A stretch of DNA of 64,000 nt from an uncultured Draconibacterium sp. (lineage in GTDB: Bacteria > Bacteroidota > Bacteroidia > Bacteroidales > Prolixibacteraceae). The notes under the pieces were generated by a model. It was given only the letters and a program-made list of their open reading frames with translations, was not told where the DNA came from and ran no database searches. The position numbers were made by a program, and so were the translations under genes. How positions within the stretch are numbered: position 1 is the stretch's first letter; every line of letters starts with the position of its first letter. Where the stretch lies: NCBI RefSeq assembly GCF_963677565.1, contig NZ_OY781982.1, positions 868,001 through 932,000 of the forward strand, in the 5' to 3' direction. Of this stretch, positions 18,778 to 28,266 are shown in pieces.

Positions 18778-21494
18778 CAGAACCGGAAATTATATGTTAT
18801 TGATGGAACCGGAATACCGATTACCGACAGTTTAAATAAAGAGTAGCGGGTGTAGTTATTGCTCTCGCCCGGTACTGTTTTTTTGTAATACACCGAATAC
18901 GGATTGTTACGTCCGTAAACATTATAAATAGACAAGGTCCAGCTGCCTTTCCACATACGTTTTTTTCGAAGATTCTCATCGAAAGTAATCGACACATCCA
19001 AGCGATGATATGGTGGCATCCGGTATTTATTTCGATCGGAATAATATACAAGATTTTCTCCGGCAAATTCATATTTAATTTCCGGCAAGGTTGTAGGCCG
19101 GCCCGAAACAAGTACAAAATTGCCGGAGAAGCGCCATCTGCGACTAATATTATAAGTTGCCGTAAGCGACAAATCGTGTGGTTTATCGTAAATCGAGGGG
19201 TAGTAATCGCCTTGCCACAAGTTTTCTTCTTCAAAATCGCTGGTATTCTTACGCATTGTGCGCGAGTAAACGTAACTGGCATAACCGGTTAACCGACCAA
19301 AGTTTTTACGAGCACTAAGCTCAACTCCATATGAATAACCTTTTGTTGGTACCAAAGCCGTTTCAACATGATCGTTCATGATAAGCTGCGCACCATTTTT
19401 ATATTCAATAAGGTTCTGCAGGTTTTTGTAATATATTTCTGCCGACAGATCAACATCACTCCATAATGAGTTATTCTCAACTCCAATAGCCAGCTGATCT
19501 GAAATTAACGGTTTGAGATGATAATCGGCAGCCTTCCATGTCTCGGCCGGAGAAATTACTGCGTTATTACTCAATTGAAATACATTTTGTCGTGTACGCT
19601 GGTAACTGAACTTTAGCGTGGTGTTCATGTCAAAATCGTAGTTGAGTGCCAGACGCGGCTCTATTCCTCCGTACGATTTAGACACTTCATTATTTCCAAA
19701 TTGCAATGAGTCGATAACAGTATTTGGCGATTTTGGCTGATCGGGATCGTAAATATAAACTACCGGTGTACCAATGTTGCTAAAATGATTGTAACGCAAA
19801 CCGGCTACTATCGAAAAATTAGGTAAAATCTGAAATTCGTCGCTTATATAAACTGACCAATCCAGTGTTTTTTCCTGGTTAAGTTTACGGCCCTGTATTA
19901 CCGAAGTATCTTGTCGGGGAATAATTTCTCCCGGACTAATTCTGTTGTATACGGCTTTAAAACCCGCCTCAGCGTTATGAAGCTCGTTGGGGTGCCATTT
20001 AAAGTTATATGCAAATGAACTGTACTCCAGCTGGTTGTCGAGATAGTAAGCTTCGTATGGTTTATCATCAGCCAAATCAGTTAAACGATAATCATAACGG
20101 CTGTACGATGCTTCCATCTGTCCGTACAATTTTTCACCAAAACGATTGCTAAGCTGAAGATTTCCCAGTAAGTTTCCGTATTCCGTTATCGATTGAGAGC
20201 TGGTACTAAACTCATCGAAACTGGTGTAGGCCATAGCACTGATTTTATTGTGCTGATTAAACTTATAGGTAAGTTTCCCCGACACATCATAAAAATGAGT
20301 TACTCCTTCATTTAAATCGAGGTTGGGTATCTCTGTCAGAATCCAGTCGGTATAGGAACTTCGCCCTCCGATAATGGTGGTCAGCTTTTTATTCTTTGTT
20401 AACGGACCGTCGATTGCCAAACGAGAATTTATAATACCTATTCCACCGTAAACGCGAATTGTTTCCTCGTTACCTTCTTTAAAATCTACTTCCATAACCG
20501 AGGCCACACGTTCGCCATAACGAGCCGGCATACCACCTTTAAACAGTCGTACATTTTCAACTACATCGGGATTTATAAGCGACATAAAACCAAAAAGGTG
20601 TGATGAATTGAACACCGGACTACCATTCACCAAGATCAGGTTTTGGTCGGTATTCCCTCCTCGTACATTAAATCCCGATGATAATTCGCTTACGGTTTGA
20701 ACGCCTGCCAGTATTGTCAGTCCTTTTAAAACGTCAACTTCGCCCATTAAGGCTGGTAATTGTTTTATCTCTTTTCCGGTCATCTGAACCATGCTCATTT
20801 GTGCACGAGGCAGGTCGGAATCGGTTCCAAGAACCGTAACTTCTTCAATATTATGCGATTCTTCAAACAATTGAAAATCTACGCTTCCGTCTTCAATTAA
20901 CCGAATATCCACCGAGGCTCCCTCAAAACCAACATAGGTAATATTCAATTTAAAATCGCCGGTTGGCATTTCCATTTCAAAGCCACCATCAGCGTTAGAA
21001 GTTGTACCTTTTTGTATTTTATTGCAATACACAACCGCACCAACCAAAGGCGCTCCATCTTTGCCATCAAGCACCCGTCCTTTTAAAGTGGCGGTTTTGT
21101 AACGGCCCAGGTTCATAGGATTCCCCACAACTAGAGTTTGAGAGTAATTATCGAAGTTGGAACGTGTATCTGCCGATCGTCTGAAAACAACAATTCCATC
21201 ATCTTGAAAAAAATCATAAACCAGATCTAAATCATAAAAAACATTATTTAATGCCTGCAATAAAGGTGTATTTTCAAATTGTTTAGTTATCGCGTATTTT
21301 TCAATCCAGGAATCTTTATAATAGACTTTAAGATTATATTCACTTGACAGGTCGTTAAGAAAATCCTTTAATTCCTGATTCTGATAAGAACCGGTAATCT
21401 TTATCTCTTCCAGGGTCTGAGCTACCACAAGCTTATTATTCCCTATCCAAAGAGATAAAAAAAGCACCATATAAATGAATGAGAATTTTTTCAA
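18777..21494 (-). CDS. TonB-dependent receptor with STN and carboxypeptidase-like domains
   Basis: A 905-residue outer-membrane receptor for energy-dependent import. In order: signal peptide to about 25 (VVAQ); an STN-like domain at about 30-115 (LKDFLNDLSSEYNLKVYY); a carboxypeptidase D regulatory-like domain at about 134-215 (LKGRVLDGKDGAPLVGA, TYVGFEG); a plug at about 235-335 (MGEVDVLKGLTILAGVQT, NVRGGNTDQNLILVNGSP); and a beta-barrel to the C-terminal Phe of ITYNFRF. STN domains often signal to an anti-sigma factor, but none is encoded nearby. The ligand is unknown. It heads the minus-strand surface cluster. Confidence 0.92.
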   Translation of the reverse strand: MKKFSFIYMVLFLSLWIGNNKLVVAQTLEEIKITGSYQNQELKDFLNDLSSEYNLKVYYKDSWIEKYAITKQFENTPLLQALNNVFYDLDLVYDFFQDDGIVVFRRSADTRSNFDNYSQTLVVGNPMNLGRYKTATLKGRVLDGKDGAPLVGAVVYCNKIQKGTTSNADGGFEMEMPTGDFKLNITYVGFEGASVDIRLIEDGSVDFQLFEESHNIEEVTVLGTDSDLPRAQMSMVQMTGKEIKQLPALMGEVDVLKGLTILAGVQTVSELSSGFNVRGGNTDQNLILVNGSPVFNSSHLFGFMSLINPDVVENVRLFKGGMPARYGERVASVMEVDFKEGNEETIRVYGGIGIINSRLAIDGPLTKNKKLTTIIGGRSSYTDWILTEIPNLDLNEGVTHFYDVSGKLTYKFNQHNKISAMAYTSFDEFSTSSQSITEYGNLLGNLQLSNRFGEKLYGQMEASYSRYDYRLTDLADDKPYEAYYLDNQLEYSSFAYNFKWHPNELHNAEAGFKAVYNRISPGEIIPRQDTSVIQGRKLNQEKTLDWSVYISDEFQILPNFSIVAGLRYNHFSNIGTPVVYIYDPDQPKSPNTVIDSLQFGNNEVSKSYGGIEPRLALNYDFDMNTTLKFSYQRTRQNVFQLSNNAVISPAETWKAADYHLKPLISDQLAIGVENNSLWSDVDLSAEIYYKNLQNLIEYKNGAQLIMNDHVETALVPTKGYSYGVELSARKNFGRLTGYASYVYSRTMRKNTSDFEEENLWQGDYYPSIYDKPHDLSLTATYNISRRWRFSGNFVLVSGRPTTLPEIKYEFAGENLVYYSDRNKYRMPPYHRLDVSITFDENLRKKRMWKGSWTLSIYNVYGRNNPYSVYYKKTVPGESNNYTRYSLFKLSVIGIPVPSITYNFRF

Positions 21495-21551
21495 TTTTCT
21501 GAACGTTGGTTTAGTTTATATTCGACTTTTATTTTGGTTTCTCGTTTAACA

Positions 21552-21559
21552 CAAAGGTA
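21552..21559 (-). promoter_or_regulatory. Candidate -7 element for the TonB receptor operon
   Basis: Minus-strand TACCTTTG matches TAnnTTTG and lies 57 nt before the receptor start. No clear -33 TTG at 19-21 nt was found, so the call is weak. Confidence 0.35.
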
Positions 21560-21718
21560 AAATAAGATCAAATTGATTAATAATCCTATAGCACGTTAAC
21601 CATTTTTCATCAAATTATGATTTTTGATAGCAAAATATTTGTCATGTCTAAGTTTTTTCCAATCTTTCGATTCCAATAAACCTAATTGACTTTCTCAGTA
21701 TTTAACAATAGTATTAAG

Positions 21719-24265
21719 ATGAAGCAATTTATTACAACATTATCAGTTCTTTTTTTTGTTATTTATTCTCAGGCACAGGAACCACTTTCTTATTTCCTTC
21801 CTGATGACGTTACCTATAATAAAGAAATTCCAACGCCGGAAGCAGTGTTCGGGCAAGAAGTTGGAGAGTGGCATCTTACTCATGATCAGGTGTTATATTA
21901 CATAAAAGAGATTGCCAAAAGCACTGACAGAGCTATCTTGTACGAGTATGCGCGCTCGTGGGAGAACCGGCCTCTTGTTCATCTGGTATTCACCTCGGAA
22001 AAAAATCAAGAGAAACTGGATGAATTGAAGCAGCTTCATTACAACTATTCAGAACCCGGTAGTGATATCCCAATAGAAAAAGTTCCTTTGGTAGTAAATC
22101 TCGGGTACGGAGTTCATGGAAACGAATCGAGTGCTACCAACTCATCGGTGCTAACTGCATATTACCTGGCAGCAGCACAAGGCGATAAAATCGACAAATT
22201 GCTCGACAAAACAATTGTTATTGTTGATCCATGTCTTAATCCGGACGGATTTACCCGACACAGTACCTGGTCGAACATGCACCAAAGTTATGCGGCCAAC
22301 GGCGATGGTAATTCTCGCCAGTTCGACGAAGTTTGGCCGGGAGGCAGAACAAACCATTACTGGTTCGATATCAACCGCGATTATTTACTGTTGGTACACC
22401 CGGAAAGTAAAGGAAGAGTGGAAAAATTTCATGAATGGAAACCAAACATCGTAACAGACCACCATGAAATGGGAGCTAACTCAACATTCTTTTTCCAACC
22501 GGGAGTTCCGAGTAGAAATAATCCATTAACTCCTGAAAGAAACTACGAATTAACACACGAGATTGCACAATACCACGCCAGATTTTTAGACGAGATTGGC
22601 TCAACATATTTCTCCGAAGAACAATACGACGATTACTATTATGGCAAAGGCTCATCCTACCCGGATGTAAATGCAAGTATTGGTATTTTGTTCGAACAAG
22701 GTGGTTTCAGAGGACGTGTTCGCCAAACTGAAAACGGATTAAAGAAACTGGCTTTTGGAATTAAAAATCAGTTTACCGTTTCGTTAAGTACGTTGGAAGC
22801 TGCAGTGAACATGCACGACAAATTACTTTTGATGCAAAAAGAATTTTACGAAACCTCGGATGAAGTTGCTGACAAAAGCACAACTAAAGCATACATTTTT
22901 GGAAGTGAGATTGATAAAGTAAAAACGCAGATGTTCGTTGAATTCCTGAATCGTCATCAAATAAAAGTTTACGAAAACACACAGGATTTAACTGCAGAGG
23001 CAACTACTTTTAAAGCGGGCACAAGCTTTATCGTTCCGGTAAAACAAAAACAGGTGAGGCTTATTGAATCAATTTTTGAGGACATACACAGTTTTACCGA
23101 CACTACTTTTTACGATGTTTCGACATGGAGCTTTCCGCATGCTTACGACATTACTTGTGTTGGATTAACATCGTTAAAAAATATTTCCATTGGCAAAGAA
23201 CCTGTTGAGGCGAATTACCCAACAGGCAAAGTTATTAATGGCAAAAGCGATATTGGCTATCTTTTCAGATGGAATGAATATACAGCTCCCAAAGCTCTGT
23301 ATAAATTACAGTCGTCCGGTTTGATTACAAAAGTAGCAACCGACAAGTTTACTTTTTCACTTAATGGAGAGGAAGAAGAATTTAGTTACGGAAGTATTTT
23401 TATTCCATCGGCCGGGCAGCAGCAAACCCCGAACGGAATTTACAAACTTGTTGAGCAGGTAGCAAAAACAACCGGTATTGATTTTTATGGTTTGTCTACT
23501 GGTCTTTCGCCTATGGGAATTGATATGGGTAGTGGCAGCTTTGCCAGTTTAAGCAAACCTAAAATACTACTATTTGTTGGCGGAAGCGCCCGCAGCAGCG
23601 ACGCCGGAGAAATCTGGCACCTTTTTGACCAACGTTACCAGATTCCGGTTACACTAACCGAATCAGACAGGTTGGGAAGGCTAAACCTGGATCAATACAA
23701 TACCATTATTTTAACCGGTGCTTTTAACGAATGGCAAGATAGCGAAATCGAAAAACTAAAAACCTGGGTAAAAAACGGAGGGAGCCTTATTGCCTATAAA
23801 AATGCAACAACCTGGGCAGCGAAAAACAAATTTGGCAACATTACATTTAAAAAACCTGTTCCAGCCGACACTACACGTTACTTAACTTATGCCGAGCGAA
23901 GTAAAGAAAGAAGTCTCAACTACATCAGCGGAGCCATTTTCGAAACGGAAATCGATATAACACATCCGTTATGTTATGGCTACACCGATAAAAAACTGGC
24001 CATATTTAAATCCAATATTACGGTGGCCAATTCGTTAGAAAAGAAATATACCGAACCGGTAAAATTCAGTTCAACCCCTTACCTTAGTGGATGGGTTTCA
24101 GAAGACAACATTAACCGACTTAAAAATGCACCGGTGGTTTCGGTTCAAAACATTGGACGAGGAAAACTCATCAGTTACCAGGACAACATGACCTTTCGTG
24201 GCACATGGTTAGGTACAAATAAACTGTTTTCCAATTCAGTATTTTTCGGAAACATTATCAGGTAA
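21719..24265 (+). CDS. Secreted M14 family zinc carboxypeptidase
   Basis: A large exported metallopeptidase of family M14. Signal peptide ends near SQAQ (about 17-20). The zinc motif HGNE (His133, Glu136) sits in GVHGNESS, followed by DPCLNPDGFTRH, FDINRDY and TDHHEMGANSTFF, typical of this Bacteroidota M14 group, and the likely catalytic Glu in GILFEQGGFRG. The C-terminal half (about 600-848) has a class-I-glutamine-amidotransferase-like look (ILLFVGGSARSSDAGEI, LTGAFNEWQ), probably a non-catalytic domain. I chose ATG 21719 (MKQFITTLSV) because it begins a clean signal peptide and the 11 residues upstream do not. Confidence 0.9.
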   Translation: MKQFITTLSVLFFVIYSQAQEPLSYFLPDDVTYNKEIPTPEAVFGQEVGEWHLTHDQVLYYIKEIAKSTDRAILYEYARSWENRPLVHLVFTSEKNQEKLDELKQLHYNYSEPGSDIPIEKVPLVVNLGYGVHGNESSATNSSVLTAYYLAAAQGDKIDKLLDKTIVIVDPCLNPDGFTRHSTWSNMHQSYAANGDGNSRQFDEVWPGGRTNHYWFDINRDYLLLVHPESKGRVEKFHEWKPNIVTDHHEMGANSTFFFQPGVPSRNNPLTPERNYELTHEIAQYHARFLDEIGSTYFSEEQYDDYYYGKGSSYPDVNASIGILFEQGGFRGRVRQTENGLKKLAFGIKNQFTVSLSTLEAAVNMHDKLLLMQKEFYETSDEVADKSTTKAYIFGSEIDKVKTQMFVEFLNRHQIKVYENTQDLTAEATTFKAGTSFIVPVKQKQVRLIESIFEDIHSFTDTTFYDVSTWSFPHAYDITCVGLTSLKNISIGKEPVEANYPTGKVINGKSDIGYLFRWNEYTAPKALYKLQSSGLITKVATDKFTFSLNGEEEEFSYGSIFIPSAGQQQTPNGIYKLVEQVAKTTGIDFYGLSTGLSPMGIDMGSGSFASLSKPKILLFVGGSARSSDAGEIWHLFDQRYQIPVTLTESDRLGRLNLDQYNTIILTGAFNEWQDSEIEKLKTWVKNGGSLIAYKNATTWAAKNKFGNITFKKPVPADTTRYLTYAERSKERSLNYISGAIFETEIDITHPLCYGYTDKKLAIFKSNITVANSLEKKYTEPVKFSSTPYLSGWVSEDNINRLKNAPVVSVQNIGRGKLISYQDNMTFRGTWLGTNKLFSNSVFFGNIIR

Positions 24266-24292
24266 ATCCTCCAACACACCACAAAATTCCTT

Positions 24293-24338
24293 AAATCTCT
24301 AAAATACAACCTTTTGCGGGGTTACCTTTTAGAGATTT
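24293..24338. repeat. Perfect 12-bp stem after the M14 gene
   Basis: AAATCTCTAAAA (24293-24304) pairs with TTTTAGAGATTT (24327-24338). The loop itself holds a 4-bp AACC/GGTT stem. It lies 28 nt past the stop codon with no T-run, so it may be an mRNA 3'-end hairpin or weak terminator. The remaining 170 nt before the next gene show no other clear signal apart from an AGTTCA/TGAACT inverted repeat near 24393-24412. Confidence 0.45.
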
Positions 24339-24505
24339 CCGGAATATATATTTGAAGGACGCGATAAATTCTCTAAATAAAACACATAATTAAAGTTCAA
24401 CGAAAGGTGAACTGTTGATGGATCCATTATGCAGTGAAAAGATCAAGTCGGTCTTTAAAGGAGATGATTTGAGATGTTTATTACTAACATTTTAATTTGA
24501 AGGAT

Positions 24506-24877
24506 ATGAAACCACTAGCAAAACTTATTCACCAAACCCCGGCCTCTTATTTACCAACAGCATTTCCCGCACACTATTACGGAATGCCCAACGGAAAAAT
24601 CTACCTTGTATTCTCACGTTTTTATGAACTGGCTTTTGGGCAATCGGGTATTGAATTTGTTTTTGCAGAACATCACGACTTTTCCTATAACTACGAAACT
24701 GACGAGATTATATCGACACAAAAACCTAAACTGAAATTAAAGATCTATAATGAAGAAGTTGATCATCCTAACCTAAAGATTAATATCTTCACAACAAAAC
24801 GCAACTTGCAATCGTACGGACAAGCACAAGCATTTTTAAATGAAGAAGCAATGAGAATGTGCGTATATTCGGCTTAA
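24506..24877 (+). CDS. Small protein of unknown function
   Basis: Not recognised. The product is 123 residues, soluble-looking, with no signal peptide or membrane segment. The N-terminal half has many Tyr and Phe (PAHYYGMPNGKIYLVFSRFYE). The later part is charged (QKPKLKLKIYNEEVDHPNL) and there are two Cys-containing ends only at the extreme C-terminus. I use ATG 24506 rather than the TTG three codons upstream. It stands alone between the M14 peptidase and a tiny ORF. Composition is protein-like, so I believe it is real. Confidence 0.55.
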   Translation: MKPLAKLIHQTPASYLPTAFPAHYYGMPNGKIYLVFSRFYELAFGQSGIEFVFAEHHDFSYNYETDEIISTQKPKLKLKIYNEEVDHPNLKINIFTTKRNLQSYGQAQAFLNEEAMRMCVYSA

Positions 24878-25010
24878 ACAAATGCTATAAACCTCATTTA
24901 GCATCAAATTATCTTAATTGATTTAAGCATTTACTCCTATCTGTTTCAGCAATTATTATTTGCCTTAAGCACTCTTTATGCCATAAATTTGTTACCAGAA
25001 AAGGTTCAAA

Positions 25011-25208
25011 ATGGAAAACAATACATCGAAATTAGTTGAAGAACTAAGAGACATACGTTATATTAGAACTGCCGATATTCTGAAACGGAGGGATCTACAA
25101 TTAACCGACTTAAACACCGAAATAATTAACCGAAATATTTATAATAATTTATTCGAGAAGATAGAACTAGATCACATATTGAAAAATAAAATATTTGGAA
25201 TAAATTAA
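25011..25208 (+). CDS. Possible small helical protein
   Basis: A 65-residue ORF with an ATG start, predicted almost wholly helical and highly charged (SKLVEELRDIRYIRTADILK, EKIELDHILKNK). No family recognised. It lies between the 123-residue gene and PEP carboxylase in an AT-rich gap. Biased composition and a clean start favour a real gene, but length alone cannot exclude chance. Confidence 0.4.
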   Translation: MENNTSKLVEELRDIRYIRTADILKRRDLQLTDLNTEIINRNIYNNLFEKIELDHILKNKIFGIN

Positions 25209-25440
25209 AGGTTCCTTCCTAAACCAATATCAAAACGTACCTACACCCTTTTGCGAGATATCTGCACCTATAAATATTGATTAAATTGGTCATTCTTTTC
25301 CTGTTACGTTTATAATCTGAATACTTGACTTTTATATCCACCCCCATCCAATTTTCAAATTAATTGAAAAAAAAAAAGTAACAATAATCATACTTTTTCT
25401 GTTTTAATTGTTACCGATAATAAACATAAATTGTAGCGAG

Positions 25441-28200
25441 ATGTCGAATCTGAAAATTTTAATCAAAGAACTAGGAAAACCGTACTCCGATCTAAAATTT
25501 TTACTCACTTGTTTTCAGGAAGTATTGCGCGAAAACAATGAATCGGAACTGGCAGAAACGATGCCATGGATTTGTGACTTTAAAACGACTGAAAATATCA
25601 GTTTCTCACAAAAACATTTTCACATGTTCTCGGTCTGTTTTCAACTGCTTAATTTATCTGAAACCAACGGAGCAGTTCAACAGCGCAGAAAAGTTGAAGA
25701 AGGCAATTCGCTGACATCACTGAATGGGCTTTGGGCAAACAGCATAAACCTGCTTAAAGAAAAAGGCATTGGAGAAGAAACGATTCTCAATTCTATTAAC
25801 GACATTTCAATTCAACCGGTTTTAACAGCCCATCCTACCGAAGCTAAACGGCCGGTTATTCTGAAGAAATATCGCGAGCTCTACCTGCTTTTAGTTAAAA
25901 GAGAAAACTCAATGTATAATTCCTACGAGTTGGAAGAAAATCGCAACGAAATAAAACGCGTTATTTCTACCATCTGGCACATCGATGAATTTTATGTTGA
26001 AAAACCAACTGTTGAGACAGAACTTGATAATGTGATTCATTATTTTGTTAATGTTTTCCCGGATGTTATTCAGGTATTAAATCGCCGACTGGTGCAGGCC
26101 TGGGAATTTTCAGGATTTGATGAAAAACATCTTATTCGCGATAATAATTTCCCTCAATTAAAATTTGGCACCTGGATTGGTGGCGACAGGGACGGCCACC
26201 CGTTGGTAACAGCCGAAGTAACCCAAAATGCCCTGTTAAAACTAAGATTAAATGCTTTTTTAGTGCTTAAACAAGAGCTAAACAGACTTGCTGATGACCT
26301 AAGTTTTTATTTTGAAATTTCGGCACTGCCCCAAACAATGATTGATCGATTTAAAGCTTTAGTAGCCGAAACCGGAAACAAAACCAAATCAGTAATTTCG
26401 GCGTCAAAAAACGAAGCATTTAAACTTATTGTACAGCTTTTAATTAATAAACTTCCCATAAATATTGGTAATGCACAATTATTTGAGTTGAAAGAAAAAA
26501 AAGGAACTTACCAATATTCAAAACAGTTAATTGAAGATTTGATCCTTTTGAGAGAGGCCCTGCTTCTGAAAAAATACAACGACCTTGCCTACAATTCGGT
26601 AAATCGTGCTATTTATTTTGTAAAAACCTTTGGATTTCATCTTGCAGAGCTCGACATCAGACAGAATAGTGCTTATTACCATAAAGCACTTGAACAACTT
26701 GTTGATCGCTCGGATCCTTTTAATAATAAAGAAAACAAGTGGAGCGAGGAGGAGAAGAAAGCTTTCCTTGAAAAAGAATTGCGCTCAGCCCGTCCGTTTA
26801 CACAGGATTACAGCAATCTTGAAACAGAATCGAAAAACACAATCGATTGTTTTAAATTGTTGAGCCAGCATATTTCAAAATACGCACACTATTCACTCGG
26901 ATCGCTAATTGTTAGTATGACTAAAAGTTCAAACGATCTTCTTACAGTGTACTTACTGGCACGCGAAGCAGGATTGACACTGTTTCAAGATTCGATGATA
27001 ATGCAACTTCATGTAGTTCCACTCTTCGAGACAATTCAGGATTTAATCGATAGTCCGGCAATTCTGGAAGAGTATTTCAGCTACGCGGAAGTTCAAAATA
27101 GTCTCGAATACCAGCGGAACGCGCGCAACCTCCCAATGAAAACTCAGGAGGTAATGATTGGCTACAGCGACAGCAATAAAGACGGCGGAATACTGGCCAG
27201 CGCCTGGTTTTTATATAAAGCTCAAAAAGAGATATCGGAAGTTGGAAAAAAACATGGAATACAAATTAAGTTCTTTCATGGCAAAGGAGGTTCGATCAGT
27301 CGTGGAGCCGGACCAATTCACTGGTTTTTACGTTCGTTACCGCATGGAACACTTTCAGGCAACTTCAAAATAACCGAACAGGGAGAAAGCATTGAAAAGA
27401 AATTTGCCAATAAAATAAATGCCGCCTACAATCTTGAACTGATGATGGCCGGCAATACACTTAACTCGCTACTACACAAAAATACAGAAAAAGAAGGCGA
27501 CGAGATTTCTGACATCATGGAATTTATGGGACAGGAAAGCTACAAGACTTACACTGAATTGTTGAACAATCCGCATTTTCTCGATTATTACCAGGAAGCT
27601 ACTCCTATTGATATTATTGAGCAAAGCAAAATTGGATCGCGTCCGGCCAGACGTACCGGTAAACGCAGTTTCTCCGATCTTCGGGCCATACCATGGGTGT
27701 TTAGCTGGGGACAAGCCAGGTACCACATTACCAGTTGGTACGGCGTTGGTTCTACCCTGAAAAAAATGAAAAAAGAATGCCCTGATAAATACGATAGACT
27801 CAAAAAGCTGATTCCGAAAAACCAGTTTGTACGCTATGTTTTAACCAATGTTGACACGAGTTTGGCCAGCACCGATACCAACATAATGAAACTTTATGCC
27901 GGATTGGTTCTGAATGAGGAAACGCGCTCTACCATATTAAACCTGCTTTTGGAAGAGTTCGAAAAAACGCAAAAATTGATGAATGAATTACTCGGACGCC
28001 CCATAAACGAGCGTCGCAAAAGCCATTATTACTCAACTCAACTGCGTGCAGAAGCATTGGATACTTTGCACAATCACCAGGTTGAACACTTAAAAAAATG
28101 GCGAGCTGAGAATGGCGAAACTTCCGGGAAAAGTGAAACGCTTAACCAGCTATTACTCTCGGTGAATGCCATTGCCAATGCAATGGGAACAACAGGTTAA
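25441..28200 (+). CDS. ppc: Phosphoenolpyruvate carboxylase
   Basis: Anaplerotic enzyme that carboxylates PEP with bicarbonate to oxaloacetate and feeds the TCA cycle. Hallmarks are VLTAHPTEAKRP with catalytic His131, GGDRDGHP, GYSDSNKDGG, FHGKGGSISRG, the QGESI segment and the C-terminal MGTTG. Length of 919 residues is typical. I start at ATG 25441 (MSNLKILIKE) because the upstream extension to 25408 relies on a TTG and adds unrelated residues. It appears monocistronic; the serine hydrolase follows after 66 nt and could be read through. Confidence 0.97.
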   Translation: MSNLKILIKELGKPYSDLKFLLTCFQEVLRENNESELAETMPWICDFKTTENISFSQKHFHMFSVCFQLLNLSETNGAVQQRRKVEEGNSLTSLNGLWANSINLLKEKGIGEETILNSINDISIQPVLTAHPTEAKRPVILKKYRELYLLLVKRENSMYNSYELEENRNEIKRVISTIWHIDEFYVEKPTVETELDNVIHYFVNVFPDVIQVLNRRLVQAWEFSGFDEKHLIRDNNFPQLKFGTWIGGDRDGHPLVTAEVTQNALLKLRLNAFLVLKQELNRLADDLSFYFEISALPQTMIDRFKALVAETGNKTKSVISASKNEAFKLIVQLLINKLPINIGNAQLFELKEKKGTYQYSKQLIEDLILLREALLLKKYNDLAYNSVNRAIYFVKTFGFHLAELDIRQNSAYYHKALEQLVDRSDPFNNKENKWSEEEKKAFLEKELRSARPFTQDYSNLETESKNTIDCFKLLSQHISKYAHYSLGSLIVSMTKSSNDLLTVYLLAREAGLTLFQDSMIMQLHVVPLFETIQDLIDSPAILEEYFSYAEVQNSLEYQRNARNLPMKTQEVMIGYSDSNKDGGILASAWFLYKAQKEISEVGKKHGIQIKFFHGKGGSISRGAGPIHWFLRSLPHGTLSGNFKITEQGESIEKKFANKINAAYNLELMMAGNTLNSLLHKNTEKEGDEISDIMEFMGQESYKTYTELLNNPHFLDYYQEATPIDIIEQSKIGSRPARRTGKRSFSDLRAIPWVFSWGQARYHITSWYGVGSTLKKMKKECPDKYDRLKKLIPKNQFVRYVLTNVDTSLASTDTNIMKLYAGLVLNEETRSTILNLLLEEFEKTQKLMNELLGRPINERRKSHYYSTQLRAEALDTLHNHQVEHLKKWRAENGETSGKSETLNQLLLSVNAIANAMGTTG

Positions 28201-28266
28201 TTCTTAATTGAAATCAATTTACCTAACCATTTTTTTATTCATCTGAATACACAGAACTTTTTAGCA

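Noticed and set aside
24418..24495. 25-codon ORF just before the 123-residue gene (starts MDPLCSEKIK)
   Set aside because: Could be a leader peptide, but there is no Trp/His or other codon run, no attenuator pair, and the length is within chance.
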